Source: Nonomuraea purpurea (GTDB lineage Bacteria > Actinomycetota > Actinomycetes > Streptosporangiales > Streptosporangiaceae). Taken from it: a DNA stretch of 64,000 nucleotides. The stretch covers positions 62,001-126,000 of the forward strand of contig NZ_JBHSBI010000014.1 of the NCBI RefSeq assembly GCF_042650645.1, given 5' to 3'. A program made the translations under genes and the position numbers. Below are positions 40,232 through 49,202 of the stretch, piece after piece; position 1 is the first letter of the stretch, and each line of letters opens with the position of its first letter. The notes beneath the pieces were generated by a model. The model saw nothing but the letters and a program-made list of their open reading frames with translations. It did no database searches and had not been told where the DNA came from.

Positions 40232-43138
40232 CTAGTGCTGGGTTAGCAGGGTGTCCAGGAGGCGGATGGCGCCGCGCTTGTCCAGTGGGTTGTTGCCGTT
40301 TCCGCACTTCGGGGACTGAATGCAGGAAGGGCAGCCGCGTTCGCATTCGCAGGACATGATCGCTTCGCGGGTGGCCGTCAGCCAGTCCACGGCGCGGGCG
40401 TAGCCGCGTTCCGCGAAGCCGGCGCCGCCCTCGTGGCCGTCGTACACGAAGACCGTGAGCAGGCCCGTGTCGGCGTGGAGTTCGGTGGAGACGCCGCCGA
40501 TGTCCCAGCGGTCGCAGGTGGCGAACAGGGGGAGCAGGCCGATGGAGGCGTGTTCGGCGGCGTGGGCGGCTCCGCCGAGGTCGATGTCCGCTTCGGCGAG
40601 AGGGGCCACGGCCGAGGCGGGAAGAGTCCACCAGACGGCGCGGGTTCGGAGGGTGCGCGGTGGCAGGTCGAGGGGCTCGTCGCCGAGCATTTCGCCTGAT
40701 TGGAGGCGGCGTTTGAGGTAGGAGACCACCTGCCGGGTCACCTCGACCTCTCCGAAGTGGAGGGTGCCGGGGCCCAGGGAGGTGGAGCGCTGGGTGGCGA
40801 GGATGGAGATGTCGGTGATGTCGCGCGCGAACGTCGAGTAGTCCGGGTTGGCGCTGGAGACCAGGGCGACTCCTGCCTCCAGGTCCAGGAGCTCGACCAG
40901 GAAAGTTTCGCCCTGATGGAGGTAGATGGCCCCGGTGTGCACCGTGGTGTGGGCGGAGGGCTCGTCCACGCTGCCCAGCAGGCGGCCCGTCGACGACTCC
41001 ACGACCTGGATGGGAGCGCCTCCGCCGCCTCGGATGTCGGCCAGGTCGGTGGCGCGCTCGCGCCTGGTCCAGAACCAACCCGCCGGACGCCTCCTGAGCA
41101 GCCCGTCGGCGACCAGGCTCGCCAGGACGTCCGAGGTGGTGGGGCCGAAGATCGGGAGGTCGTCTTCAGTCAGCGGGATCTCGGCGGCTGCGGCGCAGAG
41201 GTGGGGGCCCAGGACGTACGGGTTGCCGGGGTCCAGGACGATCGCCTCGACCGGTTGGCCGAACAGGGCCTGCGGGTGGTGGACGAGGTAGGTGTCCAGG
41301 GGGTCGTCTCTGGCGATCAGAACGGCCAGCGCGTCCTGGCTGTCGCGGCCCGCCCGCCCTGCCTGCTGCCAGAGGGAGGCTCGGGTGCCCGGCCAGCCTG
41401 CGATCAGGACGGCGTCGAGGCCCGAGACGTCCACGCCGAGTTCGAGGGCGTTGGTGGTGGCCAGGCCCATGAGGGTGCCGTCGCGGAGGGCCTTTTCCAG
41501 CACACGGCGGTCTTCGGCCAGGTAACCGGCGCGATAGGCGGCGACCTTGTCGGGGAGGGCGGCCAAGTCGGAGGGGTCCGGGAGCGCCCAGGTGAGAGGG
41601 CTGGGGGGACGTGCTTCGGTCGGTGCCGCCGCCGCTGCGTAGCCGGGTCCGGTGCCGGAGCGGGAGTCGGCGGCGGGATTGGGCCCAGGGGTGGTGTCGG
41701 AACTGGGGTCAAAGGAGGAGTCGGGGGCGGTGCCGGTTCCCATGGCGGTGGCCGTGCTGGTCCCGTCGAGGGTGTCCAGCGGCCCGTCAGTGGTGGAGTT
41801 GACCGGCCGGCCGGTCGGGTTGGCGGTGGTGAGGTCGGGGGGCTCGTCAGGGCTGGCGGTGGTGAGGTTCGGCGGCCCATCAGTGGGGGACTCGTCGGTG
41901 GGCGGGCTGGTCGGCCGGGTGATGGCGGGAGGCGGTGAGTCGCCGGTGACGGGGAGCGGTAGGTGTTGCGTTGGGCCGTCGGCGGGGATGCCGGTTCGGT
42001 GGAGCGACTCTGAGGGGTTCGGGGTGGGCTCCACGAAGTGCAGAGTGGGTTGCGTGGGATGTGGGGTGGGGTCTGAGGGGTGCGGGGTGGGTTGCGCGGG
42101 GTGTGGGGTCCGCTCCGATGGGTGTGGGGTGGGGTCTGAAGGGGGTGGGGTGTAGGGGAGGGAGAAGGCGACGTCGGCCAGTTTGGCGCGGGCCGTCAGG
42201 GCGACGGTTTCGGCGCCGCGGCGGGAGCGGACGAAGGCGAGCGTGCGTACGTCGGCGAGGACGAGGTCCGCGAGCAGATCCGCCGCCTCCGCCGTGGCCG
42301 TGCGCCGCACAGGCGCCCCTCCCTCGCCCCTTAGCTCCGTCAGAGGCGGCTCCCACAGCGCGACGGTGGTCGAACCCTTGGGTGAGGTGTCCACGGTCAC
42401 CTCGTCCATCTCAAGCCCCGTCAGCCTCATGGCGAACGCCCCCGGCTCGCTCGCGGTGGCCGAGGCGAGCAGGAAGGTGGGGCGTGAGCCGTAGCGGGAG
42501 CAGACGCGGCGCAGGCGGCGCAGGATTTGGGCGACGTGGGAGCCGAAGACGCCGCGGTAGCCGTGGCATTCGTCCACGACGACCATGCGCAGGCGGCGGA
42601 AGAAGGACGACCACTGGGCGTGGCGGGGGAGGACGCCGCGGTGGAGCATGTCGGGGTTGGTGAGGACGTAGTTGGCGTGCTGGCGTACCCAGGTGCGTTC
42701 CTCGAACGGCGTGTCGCCGTCGAAGCAGGCGGCGCGCACCTGGGTGAGGCGCAGTTCGCGCAGCCCGCGGAGCTGGTCGGCGGCCAGGGCCTTGGTGGGT
42801 GTGAGGTACAGGACCGTGCCTCCGTCGAGACACGAGGTGATCGCGGGGGTGAGGTAGGCCAGCGACTTCCCGGACGCGGTGCCCGTCGAAATGATCACGT
42901 TTCGGCCACGAAATGCCAGGTCGGCGGCTTCGTACTGGTGGGGCCAGAGTCCCGTTACCCCGCGGTTCGCCAAGCGCGTAACAAGGAGTTCGGGGGTCCA
43001 TTTGGGCCAACTGACTTGACCGGCCTGACGTGCTGGAACATGCTCCACATGGGTGACGCGCTCATGACGTGCGGGAACACCAAGCAGGTGGCGGAGGAGT
43101 GGACCTGCTTGTTGTGGGGAGGATGCGGAGGAAGTCAC
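40232..43138 (-). CDS. MrfA/YprA-like DEXH-box helicase with DUF1998 zinc domain
   Basis: A 968-residue superfamily 2 helicase. Motifs: Q-like LWPHQYEAADLA, Walker A STGTASGKS (K91), DECH box at 189-192 (VVVDECHGY), SATASEP, then RecA2 with ATTNALELGVDVSGLDAVLIAGWPG and QQAGRAGR. The C-terminal DUF1998 part carries four zinc Cys (CECERGCPSC...KCGNGN), as in Bacillus MrfA, a DNA-damage repair helicase. Between the RecA domains is a ~190-residue Pro/Thr insertion (about 326-513). GTG 43138 starts VTSSAS; the ribosome binding site is weak. It matches the Rv3649/SCO3550 helicase next to bldG. Confidence 0.9.
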   Translation of the reverse strand: MTSSASSPQQAGPLLRHLLGVPARHERVTHVEHVPARQAGQVSWPKWTPELLVTRLANRGVTGLWPHQYEAADLAFRGRNVIISTGTASGKSLAYLTPAITSCLDGGTVLYLTPTKALAADQLRGLRELRLTQVRAACFDGDTPFEERTWVRQHANYVLTNPDMLHRGVLPRHAQWSSFFRRLRMVVVDECHGYRGVFGSHVAQILRRLRRVCSRYGSRPTFLLASATASEPGAFAMRLTGLEMDEVTVDTSPKGSTTVALWEPPLTELRGEGGAPVRRTATAEAADLLADLVLADVRTLAFVRSRRGAETVALTARAKLADVAFSLPYTPPPSDPTPHPSERTPHPAQPTPHPSDPTPHPTQPTLHFVEPTPNPSESLHRTGIPADGPTQHLPLPVTGDSPPPAITRPTSPPTDESPTDGPPNLTTASPDEPPDLTTANPTGRPVNSTTDGPLDTLDGTSTATAMGTGTAPDSSFDPSSDTTPGPNPAADSRSGTGPGYAAAAAPTEARPPSPLTWALPDPSDLAALPDKVAAYRAGYLAEDRRVLEKALRDGTLMGLATTNALELGVDVSGLDAVLIAGWPGTRASLWQQAGRAGRDSQDALAVLIARDDPLDTYLVHHPQALFGQPVEAIVLDPGNPYVLGPHLCAAAAEIPLTEDDLPIFGPTTSDVLASLVADGLLRRRPAGWFWTRRERATDLADIRGGGGAPIQVVESSTGRLLGSVDEPSAHTTVHTGAIYLHQGETFLVELLDLEAGVALVSSANPDYSTFARDITDISILATQRSTSLGPGTLHFGEVEVTRQVVSYLKRRLQSGEMLGDEPLDLPPRTLRTRAVWWTLPASAVAPLAEADIDLGGAAHAAEHASIGLLPLFATCDRWDIGGVSTELHADTGLLTVFVYDGHEGGAGFAERGYARAVDWLTATREAIMSCECERGCPSCIQSPKCGNGNNPLDKRGAIRLLDTLLTQH
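42011..42136 (-). repeat. 21-bp coding repeat inside the helicase insertion
   Basis: Six copies of a heptapeptide (DPTPHPS, ERTPHPA, QPTPHPS, DPTPHPT, QPTLHFV, EPTPNPS) encoded by 126 bp. The plus strand is strongly G-rich here (ggggtgggg words), so the DNA may also form secondary structure. Confidence 0.88.
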
Positions 43139-43309
43139 TGTTTCCAGTCTTGCATCGATGGGCAAAGTCGCCGGGAATCGTGATTTCGTATAGACACAAG
43201 CCGGACGCGTGGTTGAATGCCGCGCGTCAGGGTCGGACGATCTGGGGCTACGCTCCAGACTGCCAGTCCCAAGAGAGTACTTTCGCAGGCGAAAGGCGCT
43301 GGAGGATCT

Positions 43310-43660
43310 GTGGATCTGAAGTTGGATCACCGCACCGAAGACCGACTCACCATCGTGGAGGTCGAGGGTGAGATCGATGTCTACACGGCGCCGAGATTGC
43401 GTGAGCTCCTCATCGACCTGGTGAACAAGGGCAACTTCCACCTTCTCGTCAACATGGAGAAGGTGGACTTCCTGGACTCCACCGGCCTCGGTGTCCTGGT
43501 CGGGGGGCTTAAGCGGGTTCGTGCGCACGACGGCTCCCTTGAGCTGGTCTGCACCCAGGAGCGCATCCTCAAGATCTTCCGGATCACCGGTCTGACCAAG
43601 GTCTTCGGGATCTACGCTTCGGTCGACGAGGCCAAGGAAGCTCACGGCAAAGACAAGTAG
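43310..43660 (+). CDS. bldG: anti-sigma factor antagonist BldG (STAS domain)
   Basis: A 116-residue STAS protein. The phosphorylatable Ser is S57 in DFLDSTGLGVLVGGLK, the same position as in Streptomyces BldG. The core EVEGEIDVYTAPRLRELL and the end KVFGIYASVDEA are typical. GTG 43310 has GGAGGA right upstream. Known role: unphosphorylated BldG binds anti-sigma factors, releasing sigma factors for morphological and antibiotic development. It is followed 1 bp later by the anti-sigma gene and is divergent from the helicase, as in Streptomyces (SCO3549/SCO3550). Confidence 0.95.
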   Translation: MDLKLDHRTEDRLTIVEVEGEIDVYTAPRLRELLIDLVNKGNFHLLVNMEKVDFLDSTGLGVLVGGLKRVRAHDGSLELVCTQERILKIFRITGLTKVFGIYASVDEAKEAHGKDK

Positions 43661-43661
43661 C

Positions 43662-44087
43662 ATGGCTACCGTCGAGCTGACGTTCAGCGCACTCCCCGCA
43701 CATGTGCGGACCGCCCGGTTGGTGGCGACGGCGATCGCTCGCCGTACGGGCGTCGAGGAGTCCCTGCTGGATGAGGTCAGGCTCGCCGTGGGTGAGGCGT
43801 GCTCCCGGGCAGTCGAGGCGCATCGCGTGCACTGTCCGGGCGAGCCCATCCGCATCGAGCTGCGTGACGACTCCGGGCGGTTCGAGGTCACGGTCAGTGA
43901 CCAGGCCCCCGGGGATGAGATCAAGCAGGAACAACCCCTCGATCTGGGCATGCTGTCTGACTCGTTCATGTCAGGATTCGGCATCGCGGTCATCGAAGGG
44001 CTGGCGGACGACGTCCAGGTCTTCCCCAGCCCCAAGGGGACGAACATCCGCATGAGCTGGCCCGCCTCCAACGGGACCACGGGCTGA
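43662..44087 (+). CDS. RsbW/SpoIIAB-like anti-sigma factor kinase homologue
   Basis: A 141-residue HATPase_c protein, partner of BldG by position (1-bp spacing; SCO3548-type). The N-box reads LAVGEACSRAV: the general-base Glu (E45) is present, but the Mg-coordinating Asn is Arg49, while the G1 region is VSDQAPGDE and the G2 region FGIAVIEGLADDV. Kinase activity may thus be weak or lost while binding of BldG and a sigma factor remains. ATG start directly after the bldG stop. A hairpin-like repeat (44168-44189) lies downstream. Confidence 0.9.
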   Translation: MATVELTFSALPAHVRTARLVATAIARRTGVEESLLDEVRLAVGEACSRAVEAHRVHCPGEPIRIELRDDSGRFEVTVSDQAPGDEIKQEQPLDLGMLSDSFMSGFGIAVIEGLADDVQVFPSPKGTNIRMSWPASNGTTG

Positions 44088-44852
44088 TTTCGCCGCGATC
44101 TCTTTCCGTTAGATCATTTTTCTTTCTGTACGGCAAGCCAACCCGCCCCCACCCGCCGACCATGATCGGGCGCCTCCAGGGAGACGCCCTCTGACCCGCA
44201 CAGGGCTGGTCGCCGTTACGGCGCACGGGCACCATGGCTTCCGTTTCCCCGGCCCGGGGACGCGTCCTTGGAAAGCGCGTTCCCGGCGACCGCTGGTTGC
44301 CCTCTGGGCGGGCCTGAGATGGCTTGAGAGCGCTTCAGTAGTCAAGGGTGGGGTTTGGTCCCATAGCGGTGACTTTGGCGTGCTGTGGGCTTGCCTGGCG
44401 TTTGTGTCGGGTGTTGCCCGATGCGTGGGCTCTGGGGTGATGACAGGCCCTGCCGGTTGCTGTGCGGCGTGCCTGTTGATGCGCGCGATCCTGTGCCGTT
44501 TGCCCATCGTCGCGAGGGGTCTGGGCGCGGACAGTTCGGGCGAGTCGGATCCTAGGTTTTGGCCTGACCTTATTTGGGGGTTGTCATGACCGTAAACCCG
44601 GGAAAATTTCATCTGTCAAACGACAAACCGGGTGGCTGTCAGGGGATTACTAGACGCGTGCACAATTAGCGACGGCGAGAGCCTTCATATCCGCTGAGTG
44701 CCTGCGTAGACTCCCGGCACCGGCCAAGGTGATCCGGCGGAACGCGGATTCAACCGGAAGCGGCACCCTACAACCCGGATGGTGCCGCAACACCCGCCGA
44801 GGAAAACTGCAGCACCGCCCGGGCAGGACGACCGGTCTTGCCGAGGAGAACG
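44088..44852. promoter_or_regulatory. 765-bp leader region between the anti-sigma gene and hppA
   Basis: No gene recognised on either strand. It contains a short GC hairpin at 44168-44189 (gggcgcctcc / ggagacgccc), probably terminating the bldG transcript, and a lower-GC stretch near 44570-44700 (ttatttgggggttgtcatgac, acaattagcg) where the hppA promoter is expected. The distance is long for a constitutive gene and leaves room for a structured leader or small RNA, but no known riboswitch is recognised. Confidence 0.4.
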
Positions 44853-47171
44853 ATGAGCAGGCACATGCTGGCAGCCGAGCCAGCGACCAATCTGGCCCTG
44901 AGCGCAAACAATCTCACCATCGTGATCGTGGTCGCCGCGGTCGCACTGATCGCGCTAGCCGTCGCCGGCGGACTGGTGCGCGAAGTGCTGTCCGCCGGCC
45001 AGGGCACCGAGCGCATGCAGAACATCGCCCGTGCCGTACAAGAAGGCGCCGCGGCCTATCTCGCGCGTCAGTTCCGCACGTTGGCGATCTTCGTCGTCGT
45101 GATTCCCTTCCTGTTGCTACTCCTACCTGGAGAAACCGACGTTCGCATCGGACGTTCGATCTTCTTCGTCGTCGGTGCGGTGTTCTCCGCGCTGACCGGA
45201 TTCATGGGCATGTGGCTGGCCGTGCGGGGGAACGTCCGCGTCGCCGCCGCCGCCAATGACTCGGGCGAGAAGCGCGCCATGCGCATCGCCTTCAGGACCG
45301 GCGGCGTGGCCGGCATGTTCACGGTGGGCCTCGGCCTGCTGGGCGCGGCCGTGGTCGTGTTCATCTACCAGGGCAACGCGCCCGGCGTGCTCGAAGGGTT
45401 CGGGTTCGGGGCGGCGCTGCTGGCGATGTTCATGCGAGTCGGCGGCGGCATCTTCACCAAGGCCGCCGACGTCGGCGCCGACCTGGTCGGCAAGGTCGAG
45501 CAGGGCATCCCTGAAGACGACCCGCGTAACGCCGCCACCATCGCCGACAACGTGGGCGACAACGTCGGCGACTGCGCGGGCATGGCGGCCGACCTGTTCG
45601 AGTCGTACGCGGTCATGCTGGTCGCCAGCCTCATCCTGGGCAAGGTGGCCTTCGGCGAGCAGGGGCTGGTCTTCCCCCTGATCGTCCCGATGATCGGGGT
45701 GATCACCGCGATCATCGGCATCTTCGTCACCGGCATGCGCGACAGCGACCGCAGCGGCATGGCCGCGATCAACCGCAGCTTCTTCATCTCGGCCGGGATC
45801 TCGGCCGTGCTGGTCGCGGGGGCCGCGTTCTGGTACCTGCCCGACAGCTTCAGCGGCCTGACCGGTTCGAGCGTGCAGTCCGACGCCGACCCCCGGCTGA
45901 TCGCCATCGGGGCCGTCCTCATCGGCCTGGTCCTGGCCAGCGCCATCCAGTTGCTGACCGGCTACTTCACCGAGACGAACCGCCGTCCCGTGCGCGAGAT
46001 CGGCGAGAGCTCGGCCACCGGCCCCGCCACCGTCATCCTGGCCGGCATCAGCGTCGGCCTGGAGTCGGCCGTCTACTCCGCCCTGATCATCGGCGGCGCG
46101 GTCTACGGCGCGTTCCTGCTCGGCTTCGGGAACGTGACGATCGCGCTGTTCGCGGTGGCCCTGGCGGGCACCGGCCTGCTGACCACGGTCGGCGTCATCG
46201 TGTCCATGGACACCTTCGGCCCGGTCTCCGACAACGCCCAGGGCATCGCCGAGATGTCGGGCGACGTCGAGGGTGAGGGCGCCCGCGTCCTGACCAGCCT
46301 CGACGCCGTCGGCAACACCACCAAGGCCATCACCAAGGGCATCGCCATCGCCACGGCCGTGCTGGCCGCGACCGCGCTGTTCGGGGCCTTCCGCACCGCC
46401 GTGGAGACCGAGCTGGCGGCGGCCACCACGTCGATCAAGTCGGCGCTCGGCCCGTTCTCCACCTTCAGCCTGGGCATCGACCAGCCGAACGTCCTGGTCG
46501 GGCTCATCATCGGCGCCGCGGTCGTGTTCCTGTTCTCGGGGTTGGCGATCATGGCCGTCGGCCGGGCCGCGATGCGGGTGGTTTTCGAGGTACGCGACCA
46601 GTTCCGCAACAAGCCGGGCATCATGGACTACTCGGAGACGCCCGAGTACGGCCGCGTCGTGGACATCTGCACCCGCGACTCGCTCCGCGAACTGGCCACG
46701 CCTGGTCTGCTGGCCGTCATGACGCCGATCGCGGTCGGGTTCGCGCTGGGGTACGCGCCGCTGGGCGCCTTCCTGGCCGGGGCCATCGCCTGCGGCACCC
46801 TGATGGCGGTCTTCCTGGCCAACTCCGGCGGCGCCTGGGACAACGCCAAGAAGCTCGTCGAGGACGGGCACCACGGCGGCAAGGGGTCCGAGGCGCACGC
46901 GGCGACGGTCATCGGTGACACGGTCGGCGACCCGTTCAAGGACACGGCCGGTCCTGCCATCAACCCCCTGATCAAGGTGATGAACCTGGTGGCGCTGCTG
47001 GTCGCGCCCGCGGTGGTCCTGTACGCGGGCAACCCGGTTCTGCGCATCGGGGTCACGGTGGTGGCCGTGGCCGTGGTCGTGGGGGCCATCGTGGTGTCCA
47101 AGCGGCGGTCGGTCACCAACGAGTCGGCCAACAACGACCACAACCGGCAGGAGGCGCCCGTCCCGTCCTGA
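44853..47171 (+). CDS. hppA: K+-independent proton-translocating pyrophosphatase
   Basis: A 772-residue integral membrane protein with about 16 hydrophobic helices. Pyrophosphate-binding motifs are complete: DVGADLVGKVEQGIPEDDPRN, DNVGDNVGDCAGM and the C-terminal GDTVGDPFKDTAGPA. The GNTTKAITKG segment has Lys at the position that distinguishes K+-independent enzymes from K+-dependent ones (Ala). It couples PPi hydrolysis to proton export. ATG 44853 (MSRHML) with GAGGAGAA upstream is preferred to the ATG/GTG-type start 15 nt earlier. SCO3547-type by position; a strong terminator follows. Confidence 0.96.
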   Translation: MSRHMLAAEPATNLALSANNLTIVIVVAAVALIALAVAGGLVREVLSAGQGTERMQNIARAVQEGAAAYLARQFRTLAIFVVVIPFLLLLLPGETDVRIGRSIFFVVGAVFSALTGFMGMWLAVRGNVRVAAAANDSGEKRAMRIAFRTGGVAGMFTVGLGLLGAAVVVFIYQGNAPGVLEGFGFGAALLAMFMRVGGGIFTKAADVGADLVGKVEQGIPEDDPRNAATIADNVGDNVGDCAGMAADLFESYAVMLVASLILGKVAFGEQGLVFPLIVPMIGVITAIIGIFVTGMRDSDRSGMAAINRSFFISAGISAVLVAGAAFWYLPDSFSGLTGSSVQSDADPRLIAIGAVLIGLVLASAIQLLTGYFTETNRRPVREIGESSATGPATVILAGISVGLESAVYSALIIGGAVYGAFLLGFGNVTIALFAVALAGTGLLTTVGVIVSMDTFGPVSDNAQGIAEMSGDVEGEGARVLTSLDAVGNTTKAITKGIAIATAVLAATALFGAFRTAVETELAAATTSIKSALGPFSTFSLGIDQPNVLVGLIIGAAVVFLFSGLAIMAVGRAAMRVVFEVRDQFRNKPGIMDYSETPEYGRVVDICTRDSLRELATPGLLAVMTPIAVGFALGYAPLGAFLAGAIACGTLMAVFLANSGGAWDNAKKLVEDGHHGGKGSEAHAATVIGDTVGDPFKDTAGPAINPLIKVMNLVALLVAPAVVLYAGNPVLRIGVTVVAVAVVVGAIVVSKRRSVTNESANNDHNRQEAPVPS

Positions 47172-47183
47172 CAACCCGACTGA

Positions 47184-47216
47184 ACGCCCGCTCCCGCGCG
47201 CTGCGGGGGCGGGCGT
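47184..47216 (+). terminator. terminator after hppA
   Basis: A 14-bp stem, acgcccgctcccgc (47184-47197) with gcgggggcgggcgt (47203-47216), containing one T-G pair and a 5-nt loop, 12 bp past the hppA stop. Confidence 0.82.
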
Positions 47217-47276
47217 CTCACATTCTCTGGGGAAGGCGGGCGCGGGGGCTCAGGGGCGCGATGGGAAACTGGGCGG

Positions 47277-47396
47277 ATGAAAGATGATGACAGGCAGCCC
47301 AGCGGCGGCAAGACCCTGGGCATGATTCTGCTGGCGATGCTCGTCATCCTGGGCGTGCTTGTCGGGCTGGCCATCTGGGCCACGAGGACGGGATGA
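47277..47396 (+). CDS. single-pass membrane peptide (39 aa)
   Basis: A 39-residue protein: polar MKDDDRQPSGGK followed by one membrane helix (TLGMILLAMLVILGVLVGLAIW) and ATRTG. No clear Shine-Dalgarno. It ends 4 bp before the SixA GTG and is probably co-transcribed with it. Function unknown; a membrane tether or stress peptide are possibilities without evidence. The hydrophobic helix and spacing argue for a real gene. Confidence 0.6.
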   Translation: MKDDDRQPSGGKTLGMILLAMLVILGVLVGLAIWATRTG

Positions 47397-47400
47397 TCCG

Positions 47401-47871
47401 GTGCGGACCTTGATTGTGCTGCGTCATGCGAAGGCCGCCCATGTGCCCGGTCTGGCCGATCGGGAGCGGCCGTTGACCGGGCGCGGGGAGCGGGACGCCA
47501 AGCGGGCGGGTGACGAGATCAGGGCGGCGGGCCTCAGCCCGGACACGATCCTGTGCTCACCGGCCCTCAGGACCAAGCGCACCGCCGAGATCGCCTTTCC
47601 CGAGGCTGAGATCAGCTACGAGCGCGACATCTACGAGGCGTATCCCGACGAACTGCTGGAGTTGGTGCGGCGGGCCGACCCCGAGATGAGCACCGTCGTG
47701 CTGTGCGGGCACAACCCGGGGGTGCATGAGTTGGCCCTGGGGCTGGCTGGTGGCGATTACGTGTTCCGGCCGGGGTCCTTTGCGGTGATCCAGGTGGATT
47801 CGTCATGGGAAGAGCTTGGTCCGGGCGAAGGGCGGCTGATCAACCGATGGGACCCCAAAGAGGCCCAGTGA
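47401..47871 (+). CDS. sixA: SixA-like histidine phosphatase
   Basis: A 156-residue histidine-phosphatase-superfamily protein. The phosphate pocket RHAKAAH has nucleophile H9; ERPLTGRGERDAKRAG, SPALRTKRTAEIAF and LCGHNPGVHEL (second catalytic His) follow. E. coli SixA removes phosphate from phosphohistidine of HPt/PTS proteins; actinobacterial members are less defined. GTG start 4 bp after the membrane peptide gene. Convergent with serB. Confidence 0.9.
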   Translation: MRTLIVLRHAKAAHVPGLADRERPLTGRGERDAKRAGDEIRAAGLSPDTILCSPALRTKRTAEIAFPEAEISYERDIYEAYPDELLELVRRADPEMSTVVLCGHNPGVHELALGLAGGDYVFRPGSFAVIQVDSSWEELGPGEGRLINRWDPKEAQ

Positions 47872-47912
47872 AGGCGTCGGGGTCCCAAGACGTCGACAGG
47901 GGCTCGAATCGG

Positions 47913-49133
47913 TCAGCCGGTCGTCAGGACGCCGTCCTCGGCGTCCGCTGCCTCGACCTCGTCCCGTGAGATCCCCAGCAGGTAGAGGATGGCGTCGAGG
48001 TACGGCGTGTTCACGGCCGTGTCGGCCGCCTGCCGTACCACCGGCTTGGCGTTGAAGGCGATCCCCAGCCCGGCGGCGGCGATCATGTCCAGGTCGTTGG
48101 CCCCGTCGCCGATGGCCACCGTCTGGGAGATCGGCAGGTGGGCCTCCTTCGCGAACCTCTCCAGCGCCCGCGCCTTCCCCGGCCGGTCCACGATCTCGCC
48201 GACGACCCGCCCGGTCAGCCGCCCGTCGATGACCTCCAGGACGTTCGCCGCCGAGTAGTCGATGCCCAGTTCCTCCACGAGCCCGTCGGTGATCTGCGTG
48301 AAGCCGCCGCTGACGATCGCGAAGCGGTAGTCGAGCCGCTTGAGCGTGCGGACCAGCGTACGGGCGCCGGGCGTGAGCACGACCTCCTTGCGCACCTCCT
48401 CGAACACCTCCGCGGGCAGCCCCTCCAGCAGCGCCACCCGGCGCCGCAGCGACTCGGCGAAGTCCAGTTCGCCGCGCATGGCCTGTTCCGTGACCCGGGC
48501 GACCTCGTCGAGGCAGCCCGCGTGGGCCGCCAGCAGCTCGATGACCTCGCCCTGGATGAGCGTCGAGTCGACGTCCATGACGATGAGCCGCTTGGCGCGC
48601 CGGGACAGACCGGTGCGCTGGACGGCCACGTCGACCTCTTGGGCCGCGGCCTCGGCGGCCAGCTCGACCCGCAGCGACATGGGGTCGGCCCCGGACACGG
48701 ACAGTTCGATGCAGGTGACGGGCCATTGGGCGAGGCGTTCGATGCGGTCGATGTTCGCGCCGGCGGCGGCGATGCGTCCGGCGATGCCGGCGATGGCGGC
48801 CGGCTGCAGCGTCGTGCCGAGCACGCTGACCGACAGGCGGCCGCGCCGGCGCTGCTCCTTGGCCTGGGATCCGGTGGAGAGCTCCACCTCCATGCCGAGG
48901 TCTTCCGCCACTCGTTCGACGGCGGTCCACATGGCGCCGAGGGTGGTGCCGGTGCCCGTGGACGGGCCGCCCGCGTACGCGACGAGCACGCCGAGCGTGA
49001 GCCGGCCTCGGATGACGACCTGCTCGATGTCGGCGACCGTCACGGGGAAGTTGGAAAGGACGGAGAAGAGCCGCGAGGTGACGCCTGGCCGGTCGGGGCC
49101 GGTCAGGGTGATCAGGAGGGTGCGCTGGTCCAC
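47913..49133 (-). CDS. serB: phosphoserine phosphatase with tandem ACT domains
   Basis: A 406-residue enzyme for the last step of serine synthesis. Two N-terminal ACT domains (LLITLTGPDRPGVTSRLFSVL; VSVLGTTLQPAAIAGIAGRI) are followed by the HAD domain: motif I VMDVDSTLIQGE, motif II IVSGGFTQ, motif III RPGKARAL and motif IV AIGDGANDLDMIAAAGLG. The ACT-ACT-HAD layout is that of mycobacterial SerB2, which is feedback-inhibited by serine. Monocistronic. The upstream 70 bp separate it from the QueA-like gene. Confidence 0.95.
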   Translation of the reverse strand: MDQRTLLITLTGPDRPGVTSRLFSVLSNFPVTVADIEQVVIRGRLTLGVLVAYAGGPSTGTGTTLGAMWTAVERVAEDLGMEVELSTGSQAKEQRRRGRLSVSVLGTTLQPAAIAGIAGRIAAAGANIDRIERLAQWPVTCIELSVSGADPMSLRVELAAEAAAQEVDVAVQRTGLSRRAKRLIVMDVDSTLIQGEVIELLAAHAGCLDEVARVTEQAMRGELDFAESLRRRVALLEGLPAEVFEEVRKEVVLTPGARTLVRTLKRLDYRFAIVSGGFTQITDGLVEELGIDYSAANVLEVIDGRLTGRVVGEIVDRPGKARALERFAKEAHLPISQTVAIGDGANDLDMIAAAGLGIAFNAKPVVRQAADTAVNTPYLDAILYLLGISRDEVEAADAEDGVLTTG

Positions 49134-49202
49134 ATCCAGCCACGGTACTGCGCCGGGGCGGGTGCTCGTGAAGCAGGGGGCACCCCAGGCGCGCCGCGCG
49201 GG

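Noticed and set aside
43139..44080. N-terminal extension of the helicase frame across bldG and the anti-sigma gene
   Set aside because: It would be antisense to two well-defined genes and matches nothing; GTG 43138 gives a normal helicase start.
44840..47174. Long antisense frame opposite hppA
   Set aside because: It mirrors the codon bias of hppA; the translation is Asp/Arg/Gly-rich without structure.
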